A stretch of DNA of 64,000 bases from Pythium myriotylum (Eukaryota; Oomycota; Peronosporomycetes; Pythiales; Pythiaceae), in assembly GCA_023091665.1 (NCBI GenBank), contig JALJCQ010000013.1, forward strand, positions 1 through 64,000. The letters run 5' to 3'. A program made the position numbers and the translations under genes. Positions 1-8,792 of the stretch are shown here, one piece after another. The notes below the pieces were generated by a model. The model saw only the letters and a list, made by a program, of their open reading frames with translations. It searched no databases and was not told the DNA's origin. The number at the start of each line of letters is the position of its first letter. Positions within the stretch are counted from its first letter, which is position 1.

Positions 1-209
1 AAACCTCTATCCTAAACCCTAAACCCTAAACCCTAAACCCTAAACCCTAAACCCTAAACCCTAAACCCTAAACCCTAAACCCTAAACCCTAAACCCTAAA
101 CCCTAAACCCTAAACCCTAAACCCTAAACCCTAAACCCTAAACCCTAAACCCTAAACCCTAAACCCTAAACCCTAAACCCTAAACCCTAAACCCTAAACC
201 CTAAACCCT
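1..209 (+). repeat. Terminal telomere repeat tract (CCCTAAA)n
   Basis: The tract is near-perfect CCCTAAA after a slightly irregular first dozen bases. The C-rich strand reads 5'->3' into the window, so the physical chromosome tip lies to the left. TTTAGGG telomeres occur in plants and many stramenopiles, including oomycetes. Confidence 0.95.
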
Positions 210-233
210 TTGCAAGTCACTTCAAGCCTCTCT
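210..233 (+). mobile_element. 24-nt 3'-end fragment of the telomeric PLE
   Basis: This short piece is identical to the last ~24 nt of every PLE copy (ends ...cttcaagcctctct) and has CCCTAAA repeats on both sides. It is the shortest fragment in the window and marks the sequence always kept at the 3' end. Confidence 0.8.
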
Positions 234-276
234 AAACCCTAAACCCTAAACCCTAAACCCTAAACCCTAAACCCTA
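234..276 (+). repeat. Telomere repeat tract between PLE fragments
   Basis: About six CCCTAAA units separate two 5'-truncated PLE ends. Confidence 0.9.
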
Positions 277-327
277 TGGGTCGTAGTTTCCCTGACCAAG
301 TCTTTGCAAGTCACTTCAAGCCTCTCT
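277..327 (+). mobile_element. 51-nt 3'-end fragment of the telomeric PLE
   Basis: Begins inside the 3' UTR (gggtcgtagtttccctg) and ends at the common ...gcctctct terminus. Telomere repeats lie on both sides. Confidence 0.85.
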
Positions 328-395
328 AAACCCTAAACCCTAAACCCTAAACCCTAAACCCTAAACCCTAAACCCTAAACCCTAAACCCTAAACC
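328..395 (+). repeat. Telomere repeat tract between PLE fragments
   Basis: About ten CCCTAAA units, ending at the 5'-truncated junction of the next PLE fragment. Confidence 0.9.
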
Positions 396-638
396 CCAGA
401 ACACTCAAGTTCCTGTCCAGCCCTAGAACCCAGAAGCGTAGGACTCTAGCGTAGGACTTTAGCGTAGGCACCCGGGGGCGAGGTCGGCGGTCTTCCTCAG
501 TTTTCAATTTTCCACTCAGCACGAAGACGCCCACCGACGAAGACATCAAGTCGAAAGAGCCCCTGCATCTGTAATAGAGCAACTCTTTGGGTCGTAGTTT
601 CCCTGACCAAGTCTTTGCAAGTCACTTCAAGCCTCTCT
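396..638 (+). mobile_element. 243-nt 3'-end fragment of the telomeric PLE
   Basis: Matches the last ~243 nt of the 3' UTR, including the 13-nt AGCGTAGGA repeats, but starts downstream of the heat-shock-element array. It joins full copy 1 through a single telomere-like unit (aaaccct) at 639-645. Confidence 0.9.
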
Positions 639-697
639 AAACCCTAGACCAAGCCCCGCGTGACGAAGCAATTAAGGAAAGACTCTCCATCATCGCC

Positions 698-1606
698 ATG
701 GATCGTAGTCTGCCGCGCCCACTGATGAAGACCACCCTGGAGTATCTGGAGCGCTATAAGAAGCTGCACCGGAAGCTCAGCGCGAAGCAAGAGAGCCTCC
801 GCAAGATGCAACAACAACGCGAACGCCAAGAAGTACCCAGATCCCTGCGAGTACAGGCCAAGCTTGTTGTCTCCAACGAACTCCAGACGGCCCTTCCAAC
901 TCGAGTGCTCACGCTGATGAATCAATTCGATGCTCTGAAGCTACAGTTTCAGCACCAAGCCTTCGATCTCATCCTCAGCGTACAGAAAGCCGAACTCGAA
1001 CAACTTGAGCTCCAAGTTCAGAAGCTCCGAGACGATTTCCAAGATCGAGCACTTGAGTACTGCAAGCTCGCATGCAAAGCCGACCCGAACGGCAAGTATG
1101 ACACTATCAACTGGGATGCCATGGAAGAAGAAGATCGAGACGAGAACGCATATGTCGACATCTACCACCATGCCAAGGACGAGTTCGAAGCTCGCCTGAC
1201 CCAGTTTGAGCTTGCGGAACGATACAGCCAAGCTGATGCGAGCATCCGACTCGTCGACAAGCAAGCCAAGCAAGCCGCGGCTGCCGACATGGAGGTGGAA
1301 ACTCCAAACCAGGATCTCGTGAACGTGTTGATTGATCGCAAGCTACAATCGATCAAGAACGAACTACGACAGCTCCGTATCGACCGGAAGGTTCCAAAGC
1401 AACAGGAACGAAAAAACGCCAGAGCTGGCGCGAAGGGTGCGACCGTCAGCAAGAACAAGAAGCACCCTGCACCAAAGGCCGACGCCGCAAAGGGAACTTC
1501 CGCCTCAAACAGCGGAAGAAACGGCAACACGCGAAGCGCAAGCAAAAGGAAAAGGAGCAACGCCGCCGACAAACCGCCGCGCGGCGCCAAAACCGCGCGA
1601 TCATAA
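698..1606 (+). CDS. PLE ORF1: coiled-coil, basic-tailed protein (copy 1)
   Basis: The protein is 302 aa and starts at the ATG in tcgccATGgat. Residues 10-50 and about 90-120 are rich in heptad-like Leu/Glu/Lys/Gln and should form coiled coils. An acidic patch lies at 142-149. Residues about 220-302 are strongly basic with a nuclear-localisation-like SKRKR near 282-286. I recognise no domain. Its place upstream of RT and its coiled-coil/basic make-up fit a nucleic-acid-binding or multimerising ORF1 of a retroelement, which is inference. The RT frame overlaps its last 90 codons (open from 1336) in the -1 phase, and a slippery heptamer occurs at Lys239-Asn240. Confidence 0.8.
   Translation: MDRSLPRPLMKTTLEYLERYKKLHRKLSAKQESLRKMQQQRERQEVPRSLRVQAKLVVSNELQTALPTRVLTLMNQFDALKLQFQHQAFDLILSVQKAELEQLELQVQKLRDDFQDRALEYCKLACKADPNGKYDTINWDAMEEEDRDENAYVDIYHHAKDEFEARLTQFELAERYSQADASIRLVDKQAKQAAAADMEVETPNQDLVNVLIDRKLQSIKNELRQLRIDRKVPKQQERKNARAGAKGATVSKNKKHPAPKADAAKGTSASNSGRNGNTRSASKRKRSNAADKPPRGAKTARS
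1411..1417 (+). promoter_or_regulatory. Candidate -1 ribosomal frameshift site A_AAA_AAC (ORF1 to RT)
   Basis: The heptamer AAAAAAC is phased exactly as A|AAA|AAC in the ORF1 frame, the canonical X_XXY_YYZ arrangement. A -1 slip enters the RT frame at 1417, which is then open to the stop at 3531. Downstream are a 5-bp hairpin (CGCCA/TGGCG, 1417-1430) and a 7-bp stem (AGGGTGC 1434-1440 with GCACCCT 1462-1468). The RT frame has no ATG before its conserved core, so a fusion of about 944 aa is the simplest way to make RT. The same site is at 4988, 8565, 12142, 15719, 19296, 27999, 34279 and 40559. Confidence 0.65.
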
Positions 1607-1638
1607 GACGCGACCGCTCGGATCTCTTCAACGCCAGT

Positions 1639-3531
1639 TTGATCTTCGGCTGTCGTAGGGCTTGTGATGTGGACGCATTGCCTCGCAATCTCGCGTTCCA
1701 CAATCTCACACCACGTGGCACCAAGATTCCACCAGGTCTGAAGAGACTCCTGGGTCTGAACCTCAAGTTCTGCCCGACACCTCCGCCGCAACGCTCTTCC
1801 CTCTCGCCAGTTACCATCTTCCCCAAACTCGTCCGGTCTCTTCGAATTGCAGTCCAGTTTGCTGACTCCAGCGACCGCGACTACAACTCGAAGATCTACG
1901 TTCCAAACCTTGCTTTCCAGCCAAACCACCTGCCACGCCATCAAGAAGATTTACTGGAGTCGATCAAGTCACACGCGACCGAACTCATTGCACAGTATCC
2001 CTTCCGACACAAGTTCAACCTCGACAGCAACCAACGCAACTTGCTACGATTGCTACGAAATGATCCGAACTTGATGGTCGTGCAGGCAGACAAGAACCTC
2101 GGCCCGACGCTCATGCTTCGATCACAGTACACTTCCATGTGTCTTGATCACCTGAGTGACGAGGAGACATACACGCCATTGTATCGTCTTCCCAACGGAC
2201 CAGAGACCCAGATCCAACGGATCGCAGCCAAAGTGAACCTGATCTACATGCTACTCAACTACCAGTACCGTGAAGATCCAGTCATCCAACGACAAGTTGC
2301 TGTCATCAAGTGTAATCCAAGTTCGTGCAAGTTAGGACGCTTCTATGGCCTGATAAAGCTCCACAAGGAGGATCTCGCCATTCGCCCTATCATTGCCAGC
2401 TGCGGAACACCGACAGCCGGTCTCTCGAAGTGGATCGATTTCCAGTTGCAAGACATGCTCCAGCGACAGCCATCGTACCTTCGAGACTCCGACACGCTGC
2501 TGACTGAACTTCGACAGATTCAGCCCAGCCCCAAGCATCGTTTGTTCACATTTGACGCCGTCTCGCTCTACACCAACATCCCCACCAACATCGGCATCGC
2601 AACAATCAAAGCCATGCTCCAAGAAGAGAAGCATCGCTTCGAGAATGTGATCGTCCAAGGTCTCGACTACATCATGAACGAGAACTTGTTCATGTTCGGA
2701 GACTGCGTGTGGAAGCAAATCAAGGGCACCGCCATGGGAACACCATGTGCCCCCACGTACGCATCACTCTACGTAGCGTATCACGAGCGAAGCATCCTTC
2801 GAGAGTTCAGCAACTACATCGTGCTCTACAAGCGCTACATCGACGACGTGTTTTTGATTTGGCAAGACGGAAAAGATCCCCGTGCTTTCGAACTCTTCAA
2901 GATCCGCCTCAACATGATTCCAGGACTTCGCTGGACGTACATGGAACGCGGTCGTGAAGCACCGTTTCTTGACCTCAAAATCCGCCGATCCGACACGAGA
3001 TACGAGACTCGAACTCATGAGAAAGAGCTCAATCTCTATCTCTACATCGCGGCTCAAAGCGCACACCCTCCAGGCGTTCTGAAAGGCCTCATCATCGGCA
3101 TTGTCCAGAAGTATTACCGCCAGAACACCAGGAAGGAAGATTTCCTGTCTCAAGTCAGAGCCTTCTTCCAGCGCCTGGCAGCTCGCGGATACAACTCTAA
3201 CCAGCTTAGAGACCATTTCCGCGACGCCATCGAAAGAATCGCCAAGCTACAAGAAGAAGCACAACAGACGACGCGGCCAACCACGGAACTCGGCAAGCCC
3301 AAGCAAGTCTTCTTGTCTGTGCCTTATGACCCGAACGGCCCAACTCGGAAACAACTACGAGCTATCTATCAAGCCCACCGTATTGAAGACGAGTTCGCAG
3401 CCCACAACATCAAGATCACTGTGTGCTACCGCCGTCCACGGAACCTCCGAGACATACTCTGTCCATCAGAGTTCAGGGCCAACATCTACGACGACCACTT
3501 CAAGAACAGCTCGGGAGATGCCATGCATTAA
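1639..3531 (+). CDS. PLE reverse transcriptase, GIY-YIG-less (copy 1)
   Basis: This is a Penelope-type RT that should copy element RNA onto chromosome ends. Counting from the TTG at 1639, the fingers motif GRFYGLIKLHK is followed by motif A FTFDAVSLYTNIP (Asp306), motif B GTAMGTPCAP (about 363-372) and motif C YIDD (Asp402-Asp403). The upstream LTPRGTKIPPGLKRLLGL...CPTP segment resembles the PLE N-terminal region. The protein stops soon after YRRPRNLRDIL, where endonuclease-bearing PLEs continue into GIY-YIG. The listed start is nominal: the frame is open from 1336 without an ATG, and the first internal Met (about residue 145) is too late. A -1 frameshift from ORF1 near 1417 is likely. Confidence 0.9.
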   Translation: MIFGCRRACDVDALPRNLAFHNLTPRGTKIPPGLKRLLGLNLKFCPTPPPQRSSLSPVTIFPKLVRSLRIAVQFADSSDRDYNSKIYVPNLAFQPNHLPRHQEDLLESIKSHATELIAQYPFRHKFNLDSNQRNLLRLLRNDPNLMVVQADKNLGPTLMLRSQYTSMCLDHLSDEETYTPLYRLPNGPETQIQRIAAKVNLIYMLLNYQYREDPVIQRQVAVIKCNPSSCKLGRFYGLIKLHKEDLAIRPIIASCGTPTAGLSKWIDFQLQDMLQRQPSYLRDSDTLLTELRQIQPSPKHRLFTFDAVSLYTNIPTNIGIATIKAMLQEEKHRFENVIVQGLDYIMNENLFMFGDCVWKQIKGTAMGTPCAPTYASLYVAYHERSILREFSNYIVLYKRYIDDVFLIWQDGKDPRAFELFKIRLNMIPGLRWTYMERGREAPFLDLKIRRSDTRYETRTHEKELNLYLYIAAQSAHPPGVLKGLIIGIVQKYYRQNTRKEDFLSQVRAFFQRLAARGYNSNQLRDHFRDAIERIAKLQEEAQQTTRPTTELGKPKQVFLSVPYDPNGPTRKQLRAIYQAHRIEDEFAAHNIKITVCYRRPRNLRDILCPSEFRANIYDDHFKNSSGDAMH

Positions 3532-3784
3532 AGCCTGGACCACCCCGGACACGGATGACCGTGCCCTTCCAGCGCGCGAGAACGTGTTTAGCCTTGCTGC
3601 TACCCACTCATTTGGAACCATGCCACAGAGTATGGGGTCGTGCAGTGAAGGCTCACGGAGCGGCTGGCTTGGGATGATCCCCCTCGAAAGGGTAACAGCG
3701 AACGCTTGGCATATTGCGAGCAAATTCAAGAATGGCCGCCCGGATCGTGCACTATCTGTCTACAACCCATCCCCGACCCTCAAC

Positions 3785-3811
3785 CCCAAACCCTACCCTA
3801 AACCCTAAACC
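3785..3811 (+). repeat. Internal telomere-like repeats inside each PLE unit
   Basis: Imperfect CCCTAAA units lie ~255 bp after the RT stop, well upstream of the element's 3' end. They recur at the same offset in all 13 RT-bearing copies. They may mark an older 3' end, with the ~400-bp segment after them being a module gained later. Confidence 0.75.
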
Positions 3812-3850
3812 CAGACGAAAATTTCGGCCAACCCAGTCGAAAAGTTTGTC

Positions 3851-3933
3851 GAAGGTTCGAGAACGTTCGACCGAACATTCGAGAATATTCCCGAGAATGT
3901 TCGAGAATGTTCAACCCAGGACGTCGAATATTC
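3851..3933 (+). promoter_or_regulatory. Heat-shock element array in PLE 3' region
   Basis: Three clusters of four perfect alternating GAA/TTC pentamers lie at 3851-3868, 3873-3890 and 3895-3912, followed by a GAA-ta-TTC pair at 3926-3933. This is the nGAAnnTTCn consensus bound by heat-shock factor. The array sits ~365-425 bp upstream of the next copy's ORF1 ATG (4275), so it could drive the downstream neighbour, as the HeT-A 3' promoter does in Drosophila. Equivalent arrays start at 7428, 11005, 14582, 18159, 21736, 24159, 26862, 30439, 33142, 36719, 39422 and 42999. Binding and activity are inferred. Confidence 0.65.
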
Positions 3934-4011
3934 TCACGTGTCTCAAGACCCCAGCAGCACAGACACGCAGACCCAGAACACTCAAGTTCCTGTCCAGCCC
4001 TAGAACCCAGA

Positions 4012-4046
4012 AGCGTAGGACTCTAGCGTAGGACTTTAGCGTAGGC
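4012..4046 (+). repeat. 13-nt direct repeat x3 in PLE 3' UTR
   Basis: AGCGTAGGACTCT-like units start at 4012, 4025 and 4038. They are present in every full 3' UTR and in the longer 3' fragments. Confidence 0.8.
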
Positions 4047-4274
4047 ACCCGGGGGCGAGGTCGGCGGTCTTCCTCAGTTTTCAATTTTCCACTCAGCACG
4101 AAGACGCCCACCGACGAAGACATCAAGTCGAAAGAGCCCCTGCATCTGTAATAGAGCAACTCTTTGGGTCGTAGTTTCCCTGACCAAGTCTTTGCAAGTC
4201 ACTTCAAGCCTCTCTAAACCCTAGACCAAGCCCCGCGTGACGAAGCAATTAAGGAAAGACTCTCCATCATCGCC

Positions 4275-5183
4275 ATGGATCGTAGTCTGCCGCGCCCACT
4301 GATGAAGACCACCCTGGAGTATCTGGAGCGCTATAAGAAGCTGCACCGGAAGCTCAGCGCGAAGCAAGAGAGCCTCCGCAAGATGCAACAACAACGCGAA
4401 CGCCAAGAAGTACCCAGATCCCTGCGAGTACAGGCCAAGCTTGTTGTCTCCAACGAACTCCAGACGGCCCTTCCAACTCGAGTGCTCACGCTGATGAATC
4501 AATTCGATGCTCTGAAGCTACAGTTTCAGCACCAAGCCTTCGATCTCATCCTCAGCGTACAGAAAGCCGAACTCGAACAACTTGAGCTCCAAGTTCAGAA
4601 GCTCCGAGACGATTTCCAAGATCGAGCACTTGAGTACTGCAAGCTCGCATGCAAAGCCGACCCGAACGGCAAGTATGACACTATCAACTGGGATGCCATG
4701 GAAGAAGAAGATCGAGACGAGAACGCATATGTCGACATCTACCACCATGCCAAGGACGAGTTCGAAGCTCGCCTGACCCAGTTTGAGCTTGCGGAACGAT
4801 ACAGCCAAGCTGATGCGAGCATCCGACTCGTCGACAAGCAAGCCAAGCAAGCCGCGGCTGCCGACATGGAGGTGGAAACTCCAAACCAGGATCTCGTGAA
4901 CGTGTTGATTGATCGCAAGCTACAATCGATCAAGAACGAACTACGACAGCTCCGTATCGACCGGAAGGTTCCAAAGCAACAGGAACGAAAAAACGCCAGA
5001 GCTGGCGCGAAGGGTGCGACCGTCAGCAAGAACAAGAAGCACCCTGCACCAAAGGCCGACGCCGCAAAGGGAACTTCCGCCTCAAACAGCGGAAGAAACG
5101 GCAACACGCGAAGCGCAAGCAAAAGGAAAAGGAGCAACGCCGCCGACAAACCGCCGCGCGGCGCCAAAACCGCGCGATCATAA
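4275..5183 (+). CDS. PLE ORF1 (copy 2)
   Basis: 302 aa, identical in translation to the copy 1 ORF1. Its ATG is ~363 bp downstream of the heat-shock-element array of copy 1, and its slippery heptamer is at 4988-4994. Confidence 0.8.
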   Translation: MDRSLPRPLMKTTLEYLERYKKLHRKLSAKQESLRKMQQQRERQEVPRSLRVQAKLVVSNELQTALPTRVLTLMNQFDALKLQFQHQAFDLILSVQKAELEQLELQVQKLRDDFQDRALEYCKLACKADPNGKYDTINWDAMEEEDRDENAYVDIYHHAKDEFEARLTQFELAERYSQADASIRLVDKQAKQAAAADMEVETPNQDLVNVLIDRKLQSIKNELRQLRIDRKVPKQQERKNARAGAKGATVSKNKKHPAPKADAAKGTSASNSGRNGNTRSASKRKRSNAADKPPRGAKTARS

Positions 5184-5215
5184 GACGCGACCGCTCGGAT
5201 CTCTTCAACGCCAGT

Positions 5216-7108
5216 TTGATCTTCGGCTGTCGTAGGGCTTGTGATGTGGACGCATTGCCTCGCAATCTCGCGTTCCACAATCTCACACCACGTGGCACCA
5301 AGATTCCACCAGGTCTGAAGAGACTCCTGGGTCTGAACCTCAAGTTCTGCCCGACACCTCCGCCGCAACGCTCTTCCCTCTCGCCAGTTACCATCTTCCC
5401 CAAACTCGTCCGGTCTCTTCGAATTGCAGTCCAGTTTGCTGACTCCAGCGACCGCGACTACAACTCGAAGATCTACGTTCCAAACCTTGCTTTCCAGCCA
5501 AACCACCTGCCACGCCATCAAGAAGATTTACTGGAGTCGATCAAGTCACACGCGACCGAACTCATTGCACAGTATCCCTTCCGACACAAGTTCAACCTCG
5601 ACAGCAACCAACGCAACTTGCTACGATTGCTACGAAATGATCCGAACTTGATGGTCGTGCAGGCAGACAAGAACCTCGGCCCGACGCTCATGCTTCGATC
5701 ACAGTACACTTCCATGTGTCTTGATCACCTGAGTGACGAGGAGACATACACGCCATTGTATCGTCTTCCCAACGGACCAGAGACCCAGATCCAACGGATC
5801 GCAGCCAAAGTGAACCTGATCTACATGCTACTCAACTACCAGTACCGTGAAGATCCAGTCATCCAACGACAAGTTGCTGTCATCAAGTGTAATCCAAGTT
5901 CGTGCAAGTTAGGACGCTTCTATGGCCTGATAAAGCTCCACAAGGAGGATCTCGCCATTCGCCCTATCATTGCCAGCTGCGGAACACCGACAGCCGGTCT
6001 CTCGAAGTGGATCGATTTCCAGTTGCAAGACATGCTCCAGCGACAGCCATCGTACCTTCGAGACTCCGACACGCTGCTGACTGAACTTCGACAGATTCAG
6101 CCCAGCCCCAAGCATCGTTTGTTCACATTTGACGCCGTCTCGCTCTACACCAACATCCCCACCAACATCGGCATCGCAACAATCAAAGCCATGCTCCAAG
6201 AAGAGAAGCATCGCTTCGAGAATGTGATCGTCCAAGGTCTCGACTACATCATGAACGAGAACTTGTTCATGTTCGGAGACTGCGTGTGGAAGCAAATCAA
6301 GGGCACCGCCATGGGAACACCATGTGCCCCCACGTACGCATCACTCTACGTAGCGTATCACGAGCGAAGCATCCTTCGAGAGTTCAGCAACTACATCGTG
6401 CTCTACAAGCGCTACATCGACGACGTGTTTTTGATTTGGCAAGACGGAAAAGATCCCCGTGCTTTCGAACTCTTCAAGATCCGCCTCAACATGATTCCAG
6501 GACTTCGCTGGACGTACATGGAACGCGGTCGTGAAGCACCGTTTCTTGACCTCAAAATCCGCCGATCCGACACGAGATACGAGACTCGAACTCATGAGAA
6601 AGAGCTCAATCTCTATCTCTACATCGCGGCTCAAAGCGCACACCCTCCAGGCGTTCTGAAAGGCCTCATCATCGGCATTGTCCAGAAGTATTACCGCCAG
6701 AACACCAGGAAGGAAGATTTCCTGTCTCAAGTCAGAGCCTTCTTCCAGCGCCTGGCAGCTCGCGGATACAACTCTAACCAGCTTAGAGACCATTTCCGCG
6801 ACGCCATCGAAAGAATCGCCAAGCTACAAGAAGAAGCACAACAGACGACGCGGCCAACCACGGAACTCGGCAAGCCCAAGCAAGTCTTCTTGTCTGTGCC
6901 TTATGACCCGAACGGCCCAACTCGGAAACAACTACGAGCTATCTATCAAGCCCACCGTATTGAAGACGAGTTCGCAGCCCACAACATCAAGATCACTGTG
7001 TGCTACCGCCGTCCACGGAACCTCCGAGACATACTCTGTCCATCAGAGTTCAGGGCCAACATCTACGACGACCACTTCAAGAACAGCTCGGGAGATGCCA
7101 TGCATTAA
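5216..7108 (+). CDS. PLE reverse transcriptase (copy 2)
   Basis: Translation identical to the copy 1 RT (variant pattern Thr in PETQ, Met in NMIP, Gly in SSGD). All catalytic Asp residues are present. The start is nominal TTG, and the frame extends upstream into ORF1. Confidence 0.9.
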   Translation: MIFGCRRACDVDALPRNLAFHNLTPRGTKIPPGLKRLLGLNLKFCPTPPPQRSSLSPVTIFPKLVRSLRIAVQFADSSDRDYNSKIYVPNLAFQPNHLPRHQEDLLESIKSHATELIAQYPFRHKFNLDSNQRNLLRLLRNDPNLMVVQADKNLGPTLMLRSQYTSMCLDHLSDEETYTPLYRLPNGPETQIQRIAAKVNLIYMLLNYQYREDPVIQRQVAVIKCNPSSCKLGRFYGLIKLHKEDLAIRPIIASCGTPTAGLSKWIDFQLQDMLQRQPSYLRDSDTLLTELRQIQPSPKHRLFTFDAVSLYTNIPTNIGIATIKAMLQEEKHRFENVIVQGLDYIMNENLFMFGDCVWKQIKGTAMGTPCAPTYASLYVAYHERSILREFSNYIVLYKRYIDDVFLIWQDGKDPRAFELFKIRLNMIPGLRWTYMERGREAPFLDLKIRRSDTRYETRTHEKELNLYLYIAAQSAHPPGVLKGLIIGIVQKYYRQNTRKEDFLSQVRAFFQRLAARGYNSNQLRDHFRDAIERIAKLQEEAQQTTRPTTELGKPKQVFLSVPYDPNGPTRKQLRAIYQAHRIEDEFAAHNIKITVCYRRPRNLRDILCPSEFRANIYDDHFKNSSGDAMH

Positions 7109-7851
7109 AGCCTGGACCACCCCGGACACGGATGACCGTGCCCTTCCAGCGCGCGAGAACGTGTTTAGCCTTGCTGCTACCCACTCATTTGGAACCATGC
7201 CACAGAGTATGGGGTCGTGCAGTGAAGGCTCACGGAGCGGCTGGCTTGGGATGATCCCCCTCGAAAGGGTAACAGCGAACGCTTGGCATATTGCGAGCAA
7301 ATTCAAGAATGGCCGCCCGGATCGTGCACTATCTGTCTACAACCCATCCCCGACCCTCAACCCCAAACCCTACCCTAAACCCTAAACCCAGACGAAAATT
7401 TCGGCCAACCCAGTCGAAAAGTTTGTCGAAGGTTCGAGAACGTTCGACCGAACATTCGAGAATATTCCCGAGAATGTTCGAGAATGTTCAACCCAGGACG
7501 TCGAATATTCTCACGTGTCTCAAGACCCCAGCAGCACAGACACGCAGACCCAGAACACTCAAGTTCCTGTCCAGCCCTAGAACCCAGAAGCGTAGGACTC
7601 TAGCGTAGGACTTTAGCGTAGGCACCCGGGGGCGAGGTCGGCGGTCTTCCTCAGTTTTCAATTTTCCACTCAGCACGAAGACGCCCACCGACGAAGACAT
7701 CAAGTCGAAAGAGCCCCTGCATCTGTAATAGAGCAACTCTTTGGGTCGTAGTTTCCCTGACCAAGTCTTTGCAAGTCACTTCAAGCCTCTCTAAACCCTA
7801 GACCAAGCCCCGCGTGACGAAGCAATTAAGGAAAGACTCTCCATCATCGCC

Positions 7852-8760
7852 ATGGATCGTAGTCTGCCGCGCCCACTGATGAAGACCACCCTGGAGTATC
7901 TGGAGCGCTATAAGAAGCTGCACCGGAAGCTCAGCGCGAAGCAAGAGAGCCTCCGCAAGATGCAACAACAACGCGAACGCCAAGAAGTACCCAGATCCCT
8001 GCGAGTACAGGCCAAGCTTGTTGTCTCCAACGAACTCCAGACGGCCCTTCCAACTCGAGTGCTCACGCTGATGAATCAATTCGATGCTCTGAAGCTACAG
8101 TTTCAGCACCAAGCCTTCGATCTCATCCTCAGCGTACAGAAAGCCGAACTCGAACAACTTGAGCTCCAAGTTCAGAAGCTCCGAGACGATTTCCAAGATC
8201 GAGCACTTGAGTACTGCAAGCTCGCATGCAAAGCCGACCCGAACGGCAAGTATGACACTATCAACTGGGATGCCATGGAAGAAGAAGATCGAGACGAGAA
8301 CGCATATGTCGACATCTACCACCATGCCAAGGACGAGTTCGAAGCTCGCCTGACCCAGTTTGAGCTTGCGGAACGATACAGCCAAGCTGATGCGAGCATC
8401 CGACTCGTCGACAAGCAAGCCAAGCAAGCCGCGGCTGCCGACATGGAGGTGGAAACTCCAAACCAGGATCTCGTGAACGTGTTGATTGATCGCAAGCTAC
8501 AATCGATCAAGAACGAACTACGACAGCTCCGTATCGACCGGAAGGTTCCAAAGCAACAGGAACGAAAAAACGCCAGAGCTGGCGCGAAGGGTGCGACCGT
8601 CAGCAAGAACAAGAAGCACCCTGCACCAAAGGCCGACGCCGCAAAGGGAACTTCCGCCTCAAACAGCGGAAGAAACGGCAACACGCGAAGCGCAAGCAAA
8701 AGGAAAAGGAGCAACGCCGCCGACAAACCGCCGCGCGGCGCCAAAACCGCGCGATCATAA
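7852..8760 (+). CDS. PLE ORF1 (copy 3)
   Basis: 302 aa, same translation as copy 1. Slippery heptamer at 8565-8571. Confidence 0.8.
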   Translation: MDRSLPRPLMKTTLEYLERYKKLHRKLSAKQESLRKMQQQRERQEVPRSLRVQAKLVVSNELQTALPTRVLTLMNQFDALKLQFQHQAFDLILSVQKAELEQLELQVQKLRDDFQDRALEYCKLACKADPNGKYDTINWDAMEEEDRDENAYVDIYHHAKDEFEARLTQFELAERYSQADASIRLVDKQAKQAAAADMEVETPNQDLVNVLIDRKLQSIKNELRQLRIDRKVPKQQERKNARAGAKGATVSKNKKHPAPKADAAKGTSASNSGRNGNTRSASKRKRSNAADKPPRGAKTARS

Positions 8761-8792
8761 GACGCGACCGCTCGGATCTCTTCAACGCCAGT

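Larger units (their letters stand above)
646..4215 (+). mobile_element. Telomeric endonuclease-less Penelope-like element, copy 1 (full length)
   Basis: The order is a short leader, ORF1 (698-1606), an overlapping RT frame (to 3531), a ~680-bp 3' region, and the constant 3' end gcctctct followed by CCCTAAA. The 3' region holds an internal stretch of telomere-like repeats (about 3785-3811), a heat-shock-element array (3851-3933) and three 13-nt repeats (4012-4046). RT motifs place it in the Penelope-like class; no GIY-YIG domain follows RT. EN-less PLEs (Athena, Coprina) are known to sit at telomeres in several eukaryotic lineages. Element limits are inferred from the truncated copies elsewhere in the array. 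Confidence 0.88.
4223..7792 (+). mobile_element. Telomeric PLE copy 2 (full length)
   Basis: Second unit of the 3,577-bp block, with both ORFs intact and the same diagnostic bases as copy 1. Confidence 0.88.

Noticed and set aside
700..930. Hammerhead ribozyme (known in PLEs), suggested by CTGATGA near 721 and 913
   Set aside because: No GAAA core with flanking stems follows at the right spacing, and both lie inside ORF1.
1639..1641. TTG as the true start of RT
   Set aside because: The frame stays open 303 nt further upstream and eukaryotic initiation at this TTG is unlikely; a frameshift from ORF1 fits better.
3532..3810. A possible GIY-YIG endonuclease encoded after RT in another frame
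   Set aside because: The downstream translation has no GIY...YIG or catalytic Arg/Glu pattern.
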